This document shows positions 41,319 to 51,971 of a stretch of 64,000 nt of DNA, piece by piece. This stretch comes from Caulobacter sp. BK020. Lineage in GTDB: Bacteria > Pseudomonadota > Alphaproteobacteria > Caulobacterales > Caulobacteraceae. The translations under genes were made by a program, and so were the position numbers. The stretch's first letter is position 1. The number at the start of each line of letters is the position of its first letter. Under the pieces are notes generated by a model that worked only from the letters and a program-made list of their open reading frames with translations, had not been told where the DNA came from and searched no databases. The stretch spans positions 1-64,000 of the forward strand of contig NZ_SLZL01000021.1 in NCBI RefSeq assembly GCF_004342605.1, written 5' to 3'.

Positions 41319-44300
41319 ATGAAGAGCTGGCTCGCCGCGCCTTGCGCGGCCCTGATCGCGCTGTTCGTGGCGGCGAGCGGACCAGCGGCGGCCTCGGTCT
41401 CGATGTTCGCGACCACGCCCGAGGATCCGGCCGCCGTCGTGGTGCGGGGCAAGGGCGACGGCCGCGCCGACGACAGCGCCGCCCTGCAGGATGCGATCGA
41501 CGCGGCCGCGGCCAAGCCGGGCGGCGGTCTGGTCTTCCTGCCTTCGGGCCGTTACCGCATCAGCCGGACGCTCTTCCTCTGGCCGGGGGTGCGGATGTTC
41601 GGGGTCGGCGCTGTCCGCCCGCGGATCCTGCTGGGCGATGCGACGCCGGGATTCCAGAAGGGCGTGGCCAATATGGTGATCTTCGCCGGCGCCAAGCCCG
41701 ACCCGACGCGCCGCGTGCCGTTCCCGCCGCCCGGCAGCGTGCCGTTCAACAAGGACGTCGCCGACGCCAATTCGGGCACCTTCTATTCGGCGATGAGCAA
41801 CATCGACTTCCAGATCGGCAAGGGTAATCCGGCGGCGACGGCGATCCGCTTCCACGCCGCCCAGCACGCCTATCTCAGCCACATGGAATTCGACATCGGC
41901 TCGGGCCTGGCGGGCCTGCACCAGGTGGGAAACACGGCCGAAGACCTGCACTTCAAGGGCGGGCGCTACGGTATCCTGGCCGAAAAGACCTCGCCGGCCT
42001 GGGGATTCGTGCTGCTTGACTCGACCTTCGAGGGCCAGCGCGAGGCGGCGATCCGCGAGCATGAAGCGGGCCTGACCCTGGTCAATGTGGCCATGCGCGA
42101 CACGCCGGTCGGGATCGACATCGATCGCGGCTACGGCGACTGGCTGTGGGGCAAGGACGTCCGCTTCGAGAACGTCTCGAAGGCCGCCGTCGTCATCTCC
42201 AACGAGAACAACGTCTACACCCAGGTCGGTTTCGAGAACGCGGTCGCGGCCAGCACCCCGGTATTCGCCCGTTTCCGCGACAGCGACCGGACCGAACCGG
42301 GACGGGGACGCGCCTATCGGGTCGCGGCGTTCAACTACGGCCTGGTCCTGCCGGGTCTTGGGCGGATGGGCGAATACCGAACCGCGATGCAGGCCGAGAC
42401 CATCTCGGCCTTGCCGGCGCGGCGCGCCCCCGCGATCCGGGCTTTGCCGGCCATGTCCGATTGGGTCAACGTGCGGACCTTGGGGGCCAAGGGCGACAAC
42501 GCCGCCGACGACACGGCCGCGATCCAGAAGGCTATCGACACCCACCGCGTGGTCTATTTCCCGACCGGCTTCTACCGGGTCACCGACACGTTGAGGCTTC
42601 GACCGGACACCGTGCTGGTCGGCCTGCATCCCAGCCTCACCCAGATCGTGCTGCCCGATGGAACCTCCGGCTATCAGGGCGTCGGCGCGCCCAAGGCCCT
42701 GGTCGCCTCCGCCGCCGGGGGCGATGGCGTCGTTTCGGGCCTGGGCCTCAACACTGGCGGCGTCAATCCGCGCGCCACGGCGCTGTTGTGGACGGCGGGC
42801 GCCGGTTCGCTGGTCGAGGACGTCAAGTTCCAGGGCGGCCACGGCACCAACCTGTATGACGGTACGCGGTTCAATCCCTACAACGCCAACGCCACGGCGG
42901 ACGCCGATCCGGCCAAGCGCTGGGCGGGTCAGTATCCCAGCCTGTGGGTCACCAACGGCGGCGGCGGGACCTTCTCCAACCTCTGGAGCCCCAGCACCTA
43001 CGCCTATTCCGGCATCTACGTGTCCGACACCCAGACCCCCGGCCACGTCTACCAGACCTCGGTCGAGCACCACATGCGCACCGAGATCAGCCTCAACCGG
43101 GTCGCCAACTGGGAGTTCCTGGCGCCGCAGACCGAGGAGGAGGCGGGGGAGGGCGAGGACACCGTCTCGCTGGAGATCCGCGACTCCCACGACATTCTGC
43201 TGGCCAACTATCATGCCTATCGCGTCACGCGGACGCGCAAGCCGGCGGCGGCCGCTGTCAAGGTCTACAATTCGCGGGACATCCGTTTCCGCAACGTGGC
43301 GGTGAACGGCGAAAGCGGCTTTTCGACCTGCGACGAAGACGGCTGCGCGACCTTCCTGCGGCTGACCAAGTATCCGTACGAGAACGCCATTCAGGACGTC
43401 ACAAGCGGGCTTGAGGCGCGGGAGCGGCAGTTCGCGGTGCTTGACCTGGTCGCAGATCCGGCGCCGGTCGCGCCCTCGACCTTTCCCGTCGGCGCGCGGG
43501 TGGAGAAGCTCGCCGACGGCTTCTATTCGCTGGGCGGCGGCGCCGTGGACGCGGCCGGGACGCTGTACTTCACCGACCGCCGCCACCAGCGCATCTATAG
43601 CTGGTCCGCCGAGCGCAAGCTGTCGATCGTCCGCGACAACACGCTGGATCCGATCAACCTGGCCGTCGACGGCTCGGGGAGCCTGCTGGTGTTGTCGTCG
43701 GACGGCCGCAACGGCACGGTCTACAGCTTCAAGCCGGGCGCTCCCGACACCGAGGTCACGGTGATCGCGCCGACACCGGCCGCCGACCATCCGGCGGCGG
43801 CTGCAGTGCTGCCGGTCAACTGGTGGAACAATGGCGAGTTCAAGGACCAGCTCGATCCGCGAACCTACCAGTTCACCACCCTGGCCGAGATGTTCGCCCG
43901 CGACATGGCGCTGCCCAAGCCCAAGGCGTACGTGTCGCCGGACGGCAGCCTGGCCCTGCCGGCCTATCGCGTCTTCCAGCAGGGACCGCCCGACTTCCGC
44001 GGGCTGCGCTTCTCCGACGCGCTCGACACCTACGGCTTCACCACCGCCAAGCCCGGCCAGCGGGTGTTCGTGACCAACAGCTCGGAGAACAGGACCTATA
44101 GCGGGCTGGTCGGTCCGAAGGGCGCGATCACCGAGCTGAAGGCCTTCGCCGATCGCGGCGGCGAGAGCGTCGCGACGGACGGGGAAGGGCGCGTCTATGT
44201 CGCCAATGGACAGGTGTTCGTCTATGCGCCCGACGGCGGGGAACTGGGCCGCGTGGACATCCCCGAACGCCCGCTGCAACTGGTCTTCGGCGGGCCGGAC

Positions 44301-44357
44301 AAGCGGACCCTGTTCGTACTGACCCATCACGCGCTGTACGCAGTTCGACGCGACTAG
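41319..44357 (+). CDS. Exported double beta-helix protein with SMP-30-like propeller, copy B
   Basis: A 1012-residue paralogue of the preceding gene with the same architecture: signal peptide (1-26, ending AAAS), first beta-helix from about residue 40 (VRGKGDGRADDSAALQDAID), second from about 385 (TLGAKGDNAADDTAAIQKAID), and propeller from about 730. Blocks such as PVNWWNNGEFKDQ, FTTLAEMFARD and the RPLQL-FGG-LFVLTHH end are shared with copy A. The intervening loops differ, so the duplication is old and the pair may have split specificity. The ATG at 41319 is 28 nt after copy A, so the two are cotranscribed. Neither catalytic residues nor substrate can be assigned from the sequence alone. Confidence 0.75.
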   Translation: MKSWLAAPCAALIALFVAASGPAAASVSMFATTPEDPAAVVVRGKGDGRADDSAALQDAIDAAAAKPGGGLVFLPSGRYRISRTLFLWPGVRMFGVGAVRPRILLGDATPGFQKGVANMVIFAGAKPDPTRRVPFPPPGSVPFNKDVADANSGTFYSAMSNIDFQIGKGNPAATAIRFHAAQHAYLSHMEFDIGSGLAGLHQVGNTAEDLHFKGGRYGILAEKTSPAWGFVLLDSTFEGQREAAIREHEAGLTLVNVAMRDTPVGIDIDRGYGDWLWGKDVRFENVSKAAVVISNENNVYTQVGFENAVAASTPVFARFRDSDRTEPGRGRAYRVAAFNYGLVLPGLGRMGEYRTAMQAETISALPARRAPAIRALPAMSDWVNVRTLGAKGDNAADDTAAIQKAIDTHRVVYFPTGFYRVTDTLRLRPDTVLVGLHPSLTQIVLPDGTSGYQGVGAPKALVASAAGGDGVVSGLGLNTGGVNPRATALLWTAGAGSLVEDVKFQGGHGTNLYDGTRFNPYNANATADADPAKRWAGQYPSLWVTNGGGGTFSNLWSPSTYAYSGIYVSDTQTPGHVYQTSVEHHMRTEISLNRVANWEFLAPQTEEEAGEGEDTVSLEIRDSHDILLANYHAYRVTRTRKPAAAAVKVYNSRDIRFRNVAVNGESGFSTCDEDGCATFLRLTKYPYENAIQDVTSGLEARERQFAVLDLVADPAPVAPSTFPVGARVEKLADGFYSLGGGAVDAAGTLYFTDRRHQRIYSWSAERKLSIVRDNTLDPINLAVDGSGSLLVLSSDGRNGTVYSFKPGAPDTEVTVIAPTPAADHPAAAAVLPVNWWNNGEFKDQLDPRTYQFTTLAEMFARDMALPKPKAYVSPDGSLALPAYRVFQQGPPDFRGLRFSDALDTYGFTTAKPGQRVFVTNSSENRTYSGLVGPKGAITELKAFADRGGESVATDGEGRVYVANGQVFVYAPDGGELGRVDIPERPLQLVFGGPDKRTLFVLTHHALYAVRRD

Positions 44358-44410
44358 GCTGGGCGACGCGACCGTCACGCGCCCTTTGCCCAGCGGCCGA
44401 TCGTTCGACG

Positions 44411-44426
44411 TACGACCATGGTCGTA
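44411..44426. promoter_or_regulatory. Shared dyad, copy 2 (before the second TonB-dependent receptor)
   Basis: TACGACCATGGTCGTA is a perfect 16-bp palindrome 80 nt before the receptor start. The near-identical copy at 38213 lies before the beta-helix operon, so one regulator probably controls both. No third copy was noticed in the window. Confidence 0.7.
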
Positions 44427-44505
44427 ATGGTTCACGCCTCTTTTGTCTGACAGTTTTCGGGCAGGCCATCGTCGATGGACTCAACGAAAAACGGGAGGCA
44501 GCAGG

Positions 44506-47505
44506 ATGCGTGGTGTCGGACCATCCTTTTTGAGCGCTTTGTTCGCGACCAGCGCGGTCGCGGTATTCCTGTCGGCGGGGACCGCCAGCGCGCAGACGGA
44601 GCCGGCCCCGGCGCCGGCCGATCCGGCCTCCGCGACCGCCCTGTCCGAGATCGTGGTCACGGGCACCCGCATCCGGTCGACCGGCTTTACCGCGCCGACG
44701 CCGACCCAGGTTCTGGGTCAGGCCGACCTGGAGCGCGCCGCCCAGCCGAACATCTTCACCGCCATCACTCAGCTGCCCTCGCTGCAGGGGTCAAGCGGCG
44801 CGACGACGGGCACGTTCAGCACCTCCAGTGGCCAGCAGGGTCTTTCCTCGTTCTCGCTGCGCGGCCTGGGCACCATCCGCACCCTGACCCTGCTGGACGG
44901 CCAAAGGGTCGTGCCAGCCAACGTCACGGGCGTGCCGGACATCAGCCTGTTCCCGCAGTTGCTGGTCGAGCGGGTGGACGTGGTGACCGGCGGCGCCTCG
45001 GCGTCCTACGGCTCGGACGCCGTCGGCGGCGTGGTCAACTTCATCACCAACAAGAAGTTTGTTGGCTTCAAGGCCAACGTCCAGACCGGCGTCACGACCT
45101 ATGGCGACAACCACCAGTGGCTGGCCCAGGTCGCCGCCGGCAAGAACTTCATGGACGACCGCTTGCACCTGCAGGTCAGTGGTGAATACGACTGGGAGGA
45201 GGGCGTTCCGGCGGGCGGCTTCGGCGAGGATGCGCCCGGCAGCCGCGACTGGTACACGACCGCCACCCTGGTCAACCGGGGGATCACCAATGACGGCTCG
45301 CCGCAGTATCTCTATCGCGAGCACGCCCAAGCCTATCAGTACACCAAGTACGGACTGATCAGCAGCGGCCCGCTGCAAGGCACGGCCTTCGACATCAGCG
45401 GCAATCCGTTCCAGTTCCAGTACGGCTCGAACGGCGTGCCGACCAAGGCCTCGACCGGTCCGACCGTCGGCCAAGTCGTCGGCTGCTACACGAACGGCGG
45501 CTTCTGCGTCGGCGGCGACCTGTCGGGCAATGTCGGCGTCGGCACCTCGTTGCAGTCGCGCATCAAGCGCATGAACACCTACACGCGCGTGGGCTTCGAT
45601 CTGGACGCCAACAACGAGATCTACGCGACCTTCAACGCCGCCCGCGTGGAGAGCTCCAACCAGCCCAATCCGGGCGCGGCCACGACCGGCCTGACGATGT
45701 CGTGCGCCAACCCGTACCTGCCGGCGTCGATCGTTGCGGCCTGCGCCGCCAACGGCGTCACGACCTTCGGTTTCGGCACCAGCAACGCGCTGCTGCCGCG
45801 CAACATCTCGGTCCATCCCACGCGGACCCAGTATCGTGGCGTCATCGGGGCGGACGGCAAGTTCAACGCCCTGGGCAAGGAATGGCGCTACGACGCCTAT
45901 TACGAGCACGGCGAGAACACGACGAACATCCACGTTCGCGACATCCTGCTGATGCCGCGCTATCGCGCGGCCGTTCAGGCCGTCTCGGTAAATGGCCAGA
46001 TCGTCTGCGCCGACCCGATCGCGCGCGCCAACGGCTGCGTGCCGATCAACATCTTCGGCGGCCAGCGCCCCAGCGACGCCGCCCTGGCCTACATCACGCC
46101 CGAGAACGGCCCGTACCAGCACTCGGTGCAGAAGCAGGACGTCGCCAGCATCAACTTCAGCGGCGAGCCCTTCTCGCTATGGGCCGGCCCGATGTCGCTG
46201 GCGTTCGGCGGAGAGTGGCGCAAGGAGCAGTACCACGTCCAAGGCGACCCCTACGGCGACGGCAATACGGACTCTCCGAACACCGCCGACTATCCGGCCG
46301 ACCCGGTTCTCAACCCGGCCGGCGCCAACTGGTTCGCGGGCAACTATCACTCCGGCGCCGGCAAGTACTCGGTGAAGGAAGCCTATGCGGAAGTGAACAT
46401 TCCGCTGGTCAATTCGGAGGCCGCCGGCAAGGCCAACCTCAACATGGCCGGCCGCTGGACCGACTACAGCACCTCGGGCACCGTCTACACCTGGAAGGTC
46501 GGCGCCACCTGGGACACGCCGATCGATGGCGTCCGCCTGCGGGCCGTCACCTCGCGTGACGTCCGCGCGCCGAACCTGTCGGAACTGTTCGCCGCGCCGG
46601 TGACGACGACCCTGCCCAACTTCACCATTCCGTCGCCCGGCACGCCCCCGCCTGGCCAGCCCGCCAGCGGCTCGCTGACGGCTTTGCAGAATGTGGTGGG
46701 CAACCCGAATCTGAAGCCGGAAATCGCCAAGAACGTGACCATCGGCGCGGTGCTCTCGAACCCCCAATGGCTGCCGGGCTTCAGCGTCTCGGTCGACTGG
46801 TACAACATCGTCCTCAATGGCGGCATCTCCAGCCTGGGCGCTCAGCAGATCGTCAATTTCTGCTATGCGGGCCTCACTCAGTTCTGCGGCGCCTTCAATC
46901 TCGCCCCTTCGGGCGGCGTGACGCCGTTCATCAACTCCCAGACGTTCAACCTGGCCTCGATCAAGACCAGCGGCTTCGACATCGAGAGCAGCTACCGCTT
47001 CGAGCTGCCCGGCGTGCCTGGCCGCTTCACCATCCGCGGCCTGGCGACGAACACGCACAAGTTCGTCACCAACCCCGGGATCCCTGGGGCCGTCGCCACC
47101 GATTCGGCTGGCCAGAACTCCGGCGCCACGCCGGACTGGAAGGTCCTCGCCATCCAGTCCTGGGACACCGACCGCTTCGCCTTGAGCGTACAGGAGCGCT
47201 GGTTCAGCGACGGCAGGTTCGGCGGAACGACCACCGAGTACGTCGAGTGCAAGCCCGGCAGCTGCCCCATCTCGACCGGTAGCCGGCCGACCATCGACTA
47301 CAACCACATGAAGGGCGCGACCTATGTCGACGTCAGCGCCTCGTACAAGTTCGGCAACGGCCTGCAGCTCTACGGCAAGGTCGACAACCTGCTGAACCGC
47401 GATCCGACGCCGTCGCCCCAGACCAACACCGGCCTGGACGCCAACCCGGCGCTCTACGACCTGCTGGGCCGCTTCTATCACCTGGGCCTGCGCTACAGCT
47501 TCTAA
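44506..47505 (+). CDS. TonB-dependent outer-membrane receptor
   Basis: A 999-residue receptor. The start is ATG at 44506 with GGGAGG 7 nt upstream; a signal peptide ends near ASAQ. The plug begins at LSEIVVTGTRI and has RTLTLLDGQRVV, VERVDVVTGGASASYGSDAVGGVVNFIT. The barrel ends in GLRYSF. It belongs to a different TonB-dependent receptor subgroup from the one at 605 (GTRI-type plug, RVDVVTGGASASYGSDAVGGV), commonly found in Caulobacterales and sphingomonads. It lies downstream of the two beta-helix proteins and shares their palindromic operator, so it probably imports the oligosaccharides those proteins make. Confidence 0.9.
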   Translation: MRGVGPSFLSALFATSAVAVFLSAGTASAQTEPAPAPADPASATALSEIVVTGTRIRSTGFTAPTPTQVLGQADLERAAQPNIFTAITQLPSLQGSSGATTGTFSTSSGQQGLSSFSLRGLGTIRTLTLLDGQRVVPANVTGVPDISLFPQLLVERVDVVTGGASASYGSDAVGGVVNFITNKKFVGFKANVQTGVTTYGDNHQWLAQVAAGKNFMDDRLHLQVSGEYDWEEGVPAGGFGEDAPGSRDWYTTATLVNRGITNDGSPQYLYREHAQAYQYTKYGLISSGPLQGTAFDISGNPFQFQYGSNGVPTKASTGPTVGQVVGCYTNGGFCVGGDLSGNVGVGTSLQSRIKRMNTYTRVGFDLDANNEIYATFNAARVESSNQPNPGAATTGLTMSCANPYLPASIVAACAANGVTTFGFGTSNALLPRNISVHPTRTQYRGVIGADGKFNALGKEWRYDAYYEHGENTTNIHVRDILLMPRYRAAVQAVSVNGQIVCADPIARANGCVPINIFGGQRPSDAALAYITPENGPYQHSVQKQDVASINFSGEPFSLWAGPMSLAFGGEWRKEQYHVQGDPYGDGNTDSPNTADYPADPVLNPAGANWFAGNYHSGAGKYSVKEAYAEVNIPLVNSEAAGKANLNMAGRWTDYSTSGTVYTWKVGATWDTPIDGVRLRAVTSRDVRAPNLSELFAAPVTTTLPNFTIPSPGTPPPGQPASGSLTALQNVVGNPNLKPEIAKNVTIGAVLSNPQWLPGFSVSVDWYNIVLNGGISSLGAQQIVNFCYAGLTQFCGAFNLAPSGGVTPFINSQTFNLASIKTSGFDIESSYRFELPGVPGRFTIRGLATNTHKFVTNPGIPGAVATDSAGQNSGATPDWKVLAIQSWDTDRFALSVQERWFSDGRFGGTTTEYVECKPGSCPISTGSRPTIDYNHMKGATYVDVSASYKFGNGLQLYGKVDNLLNRDPTPSPQTNTGLDANPALYDLLGRFYHLGLRYSF

Positions 47506-47539
47506 CTTTAAGTCGCCCATCACCTCCCCCCTGGGCGAC

Positions 47540-47588
47540 CGCCCGGGTCAGCACGGCTCCCCCGCCGGTCTGGCCCGGGCGTTTTCTC
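47540..47588 (+). terminator. Rho-independent terminator after the second TonB-dependent receptor
   Basis: CGCCCGGGTCAG (47540-47551) pairs with CTGGCCCGGGCG (47570-47581) with one mismatch, followed by TTTTCTCTT. It begins 35 nt after the receptor stop codon. Confidence 0.75.
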
Positions 47589-47642
47589 TTGTCGGCCATC
47601 GACTCTTGAGATGCGAGGCGCGTCGCGGCGCGTCGCGGCCGA

Positions 47643-48140
47643 TCATTCGGCGGGTGATCGGGGAACCACGCTGATCTTGCCGCCGGCTTCCAGCGTGGCC
47701 AGCTTGACGGTTTCGATCCGGTCGACCTGTTCCATCCGCAGGCCCTCGGCGAGGTCGGCGCGGCCGATGGCGTGACGGCGCATGGCGGCCTCGTCGGCGA
47801 CGCCGTCGCGCACCAGGGTCACCGGCGCGCCCTTCATCAGTCGCGCCAGGGGGCTCCAGTGCAGCGTCGCCATGGCCAGCAGGCGATGCAGGACGACGAC
47901 CACCAGGGTCGCGGCCAGGCCGGGAAAGAACGGCGCCTTGCCGGTCATGGCGCGGCTGATGTTCGAGCCGATGATCAGCGCCACGATGATGTCGAGCGGC
48001 GTGATGCTCGAAAAGGTCCGGCGCCCCGCGATGCGGATGCAGATCACGCCGAACAGGAACAGGATCACCGCCCGCGCGCAGAGCTGGCCGACGGTGGCGT
48101 CGCCGTTGTCCGGACCGATCAGGAGACGGAAGGTTTCCAT
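47643..48140 (-). CDS. DUF421 (YetF-type) membrane protein
   Basis: A 165-residue inner-membrane protein with about three N-terminal hydrophobic segments and a C-terminal soluble domain. VICIRIAGRRTFSSITPLDIIVALIIGSNISRAM is the DUF421 signature region, and the C-terminal LRMEQVDRIETVKLATLEAGGKISVVP matches the family's cytosolic tail. The biochemical role of the family is not established. It follows the SDR gene on the same strand after 45 nt. Confidence 0.85.
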   Translation of the reverse strand: METFRLLIGPDNGDATVGQLCARAVILFLFGVICIRIAGRRTFSSITPLDIIVALIIGSNISRAMTGKAPFFPGLAATLVVVVLHRLLAMATLHWSPLARLMKGAPVTLVRDGVADEAAMRRHAIGRADLAEGLRMEQVDRIETVKLATLEAGGKISVVPRSPAE

Positions 48141-48185
48141 GCAGTCCGAACGCCCGTGGACCGGTTGTGGTTCGGTTAGACGGAA

Positions 48186-48956
48186 TCAGGCGCCCTGGCC
48201 CCAATTGGTCTCCAGTCCGCCGTCGATGGTGAAGCTTTGGCCGGTGACGTAATCGGCGTCGGACGAGGCCAGGTAGACGGCCAGGCGTCCCACCTCGCGC
48301 GGTTCGCCGGCGCGGCGCAGAGGGATGTTCTTCCGGATCTTCTCCTGCCCCTCGGGGCTTTCGATGCGTTCCAGCGTCGGCGGCGCCCGTGTCAGGCCCG
48401 GCGCGATGGCGTTGACCGTGGTGTTCCTCGGCGCCAGCTCCAGAGCGAGGCCGCGCGTGAAGGTCAACAATCCGCCCTTGGCGGCGTTGTAAGCGGTGTA
48501 TTCCGGGCTGGGCGTGACTTCGTGCACCGAGGTGATGTTGATGATCTTGCCGCCCGCCTCGCGGCGTCGCACGAACTCGCGGCTGCAGAAGAAGGGGCCA
48601 TAGAGATCGACCTTGATCATCCGGTCGAAGTCGGCGGTGGGAGTCTGGGCGAACGGGGTCCGCTGGATGTCGGTGGCTCCGGCGTTGTTGACCAGAATGT
48701 CAGGCGTGCCCAGCGCCTCGGCGACTCCGTCGAATAGGGCGGTCACCGAGGTTTCGTCGGCCTGGTCCAGGCGAGTGACATAGGCTCGGCGACCGCAAGC
48801 CTCGACCTTGCGCCGGGTTTCGCCCGCGCCGGCCTCGTCGTGCAGATAGGTGATGGCGATATCCGCCCCTTCGCGAGCCAGTTCCTCGGCGATCCCTTGT
48901 CCGATCCCGGAATCTGAACCGGTGACGATCGCGATCCTGCCGTCCAGCTGTCCCAT
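48186..48956 (-). CDS. Short-chain dehydrogenase/reductase, glucose 1-dehydrogenase-like
   Basis: A 256-residue classical SDR. The coenzyme motif TGSDSGIGQGI, NNAG, and the catalytic Ser (ITSVHE), Tyr and Lys (YTAYNAAKGG) are all present; the C-terminal GQSFTIDGG is typical. The residues HEVTPSPEYTAYNAAKGGLL resemble bacterial glucose 1-dehydrogenases. The ATG at 48956 has a perfect AAGGAGG 8 nt upstream, so I prefer it to the longer frame. Substrate is not certain; if it makes gluconolactone it would feed the gluconate genes upstream, but no operon link exists. Confidence 0.8.
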   Translation of the reverse strand: MGQLDGRIAIVTGSDSGIGQGIAEELAREGADIAITYLHDEAGAGETRRKVEACGRRAYVTRLDQADETSVTALFDGVAEALGTPDILVNNAGATDIQRTPFAQTPTADFDRMIKVDLYGPFFCSREFVRRREAGGKIINITSVHEVTPSPEYTAYNAAKGGLLTFTRGLALELAPRNTTVNAIAPGLTRAPPTLERIESPEGQEKIRKNIPLRRAGEPREVGRLAVYLASSDADYVTGQSFTIDGGLETNWGQGA

Positions 48957-49077
48957 CGCCTTGACCTCCTTGGTGACCTGCCCTGTTCGCAACGCGTGAC
49001 CGGAGGAAGGGGTTCGCGAACCTTTCGGACGGCGCCGGAGTTTGGAGGTCAGGAAATGGGCTGAAAAGGATCCCGCA

Positions 49078-49494
49078 ATGAAGCGCTACGCCTATGCCTG
49101 GCTGACCGGGCTTTTCTTCCTGGTTTCGATCGTGGGGCACTGGATCTTCGGCTGGTTCGCCTTCGTCGATGAGCAGCAGGCCCTGCACCAGGCGCCGAGC
49201 CTGACGCCCTACCTGGTCGAGATGGGCCGGGACACCTTCGAGAACTGGCAGTCGGAATTCCTGCAACTGATCTGGCAGGTCGTGGGCCTGGCCTATTTCC
49301 TCTATGTCGGCTCGCCGGCCTCCAAGGAGAACGACGACCGCAGCGAGGCCAAGCTGGATGTCCTGATCCGGCTGCAGGCCGGTGAAAAGGCCGAGGACAT
49401 CATCGCCGACATTGATCGCCGCTACCTCCGCAGCGGCGGGCATTCCAAGCCCCATGGGCATGTTGACGCCAACCTCGTCGCCGGCCGGGAGTAA
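49078..49494 (+). CDS. Small membrane protein (DUF6766-like)
   Basis: A 138-residue protein with two hydrophobic segments (about 5-25 and 60-80; WLTGLFFLVSIVGHWIFGWF and LIWQVVGLAYFLYVGSPAS) and a charged C-terminal tail. It resembles small stress-associated membrane proteins annotated as DUF6766. The ATG at 49078 has AAAAGGA 8 nt upstream. It is divergent from the SDR gene and followed by a strong bidirectional terminator. Function unknown. Confidence 0.7.
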   Translation: MKRYAYAWLTGLFFLVSIVGHWIFGWFAFVDEQQALHQAPSLTPYLVEMGRDTFENWQSEFLQLIWQVVGLAYFLYVGSPASKENDDRSEAKLDVLIRLQAGEKAEDIIADIDRRYLRSGGHSKPHGHVDANLVAGRE

Positions 49495-49515
49495 GATCGC
49501 AGTTCGAAGGACAAG

Positions 49516-49548
49516 TCTGGGCGCCCGTCACGATGACGGGCGCCCAGA
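49516..49548. terminator. Bidirectional terminator between small membrane protein and katG
   Basis: TCTGGGCGCCCGTCA (49516-49530) and TGACGGGCGCCCAGA (49534-49548) form a perfect 15-bp stem with a 3-nt loop between the convergent genes. Flanking T-tracts are weak, but the position is between two gene ends. Confidence 0.75.
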
Positions 49549-49571
49549 TGTCCTGTCCCTTTCGGAAGGCG

Positions 49572-51868
<2,297 letters not shown>

Positions 51869-51971
51869 ACAGGCGGGAAGGGGGAAGCGGAGACTCCGCT
51901 AGATCACGACGACGCGCCTCGCGATCCTCCGTCAAGAGGACCGCAAGGCCGATTCCGATCGGGTCCGAACC

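Noticed and set aside
41256-44435. 1059-codon minus-strand open frame antisense to beta-helix protein B
   Set aside because: Its length comes from GC skew at third positions. The plus-strand gene has a signal peptide, a paralogue and domain motifs; the antisense translation has none.
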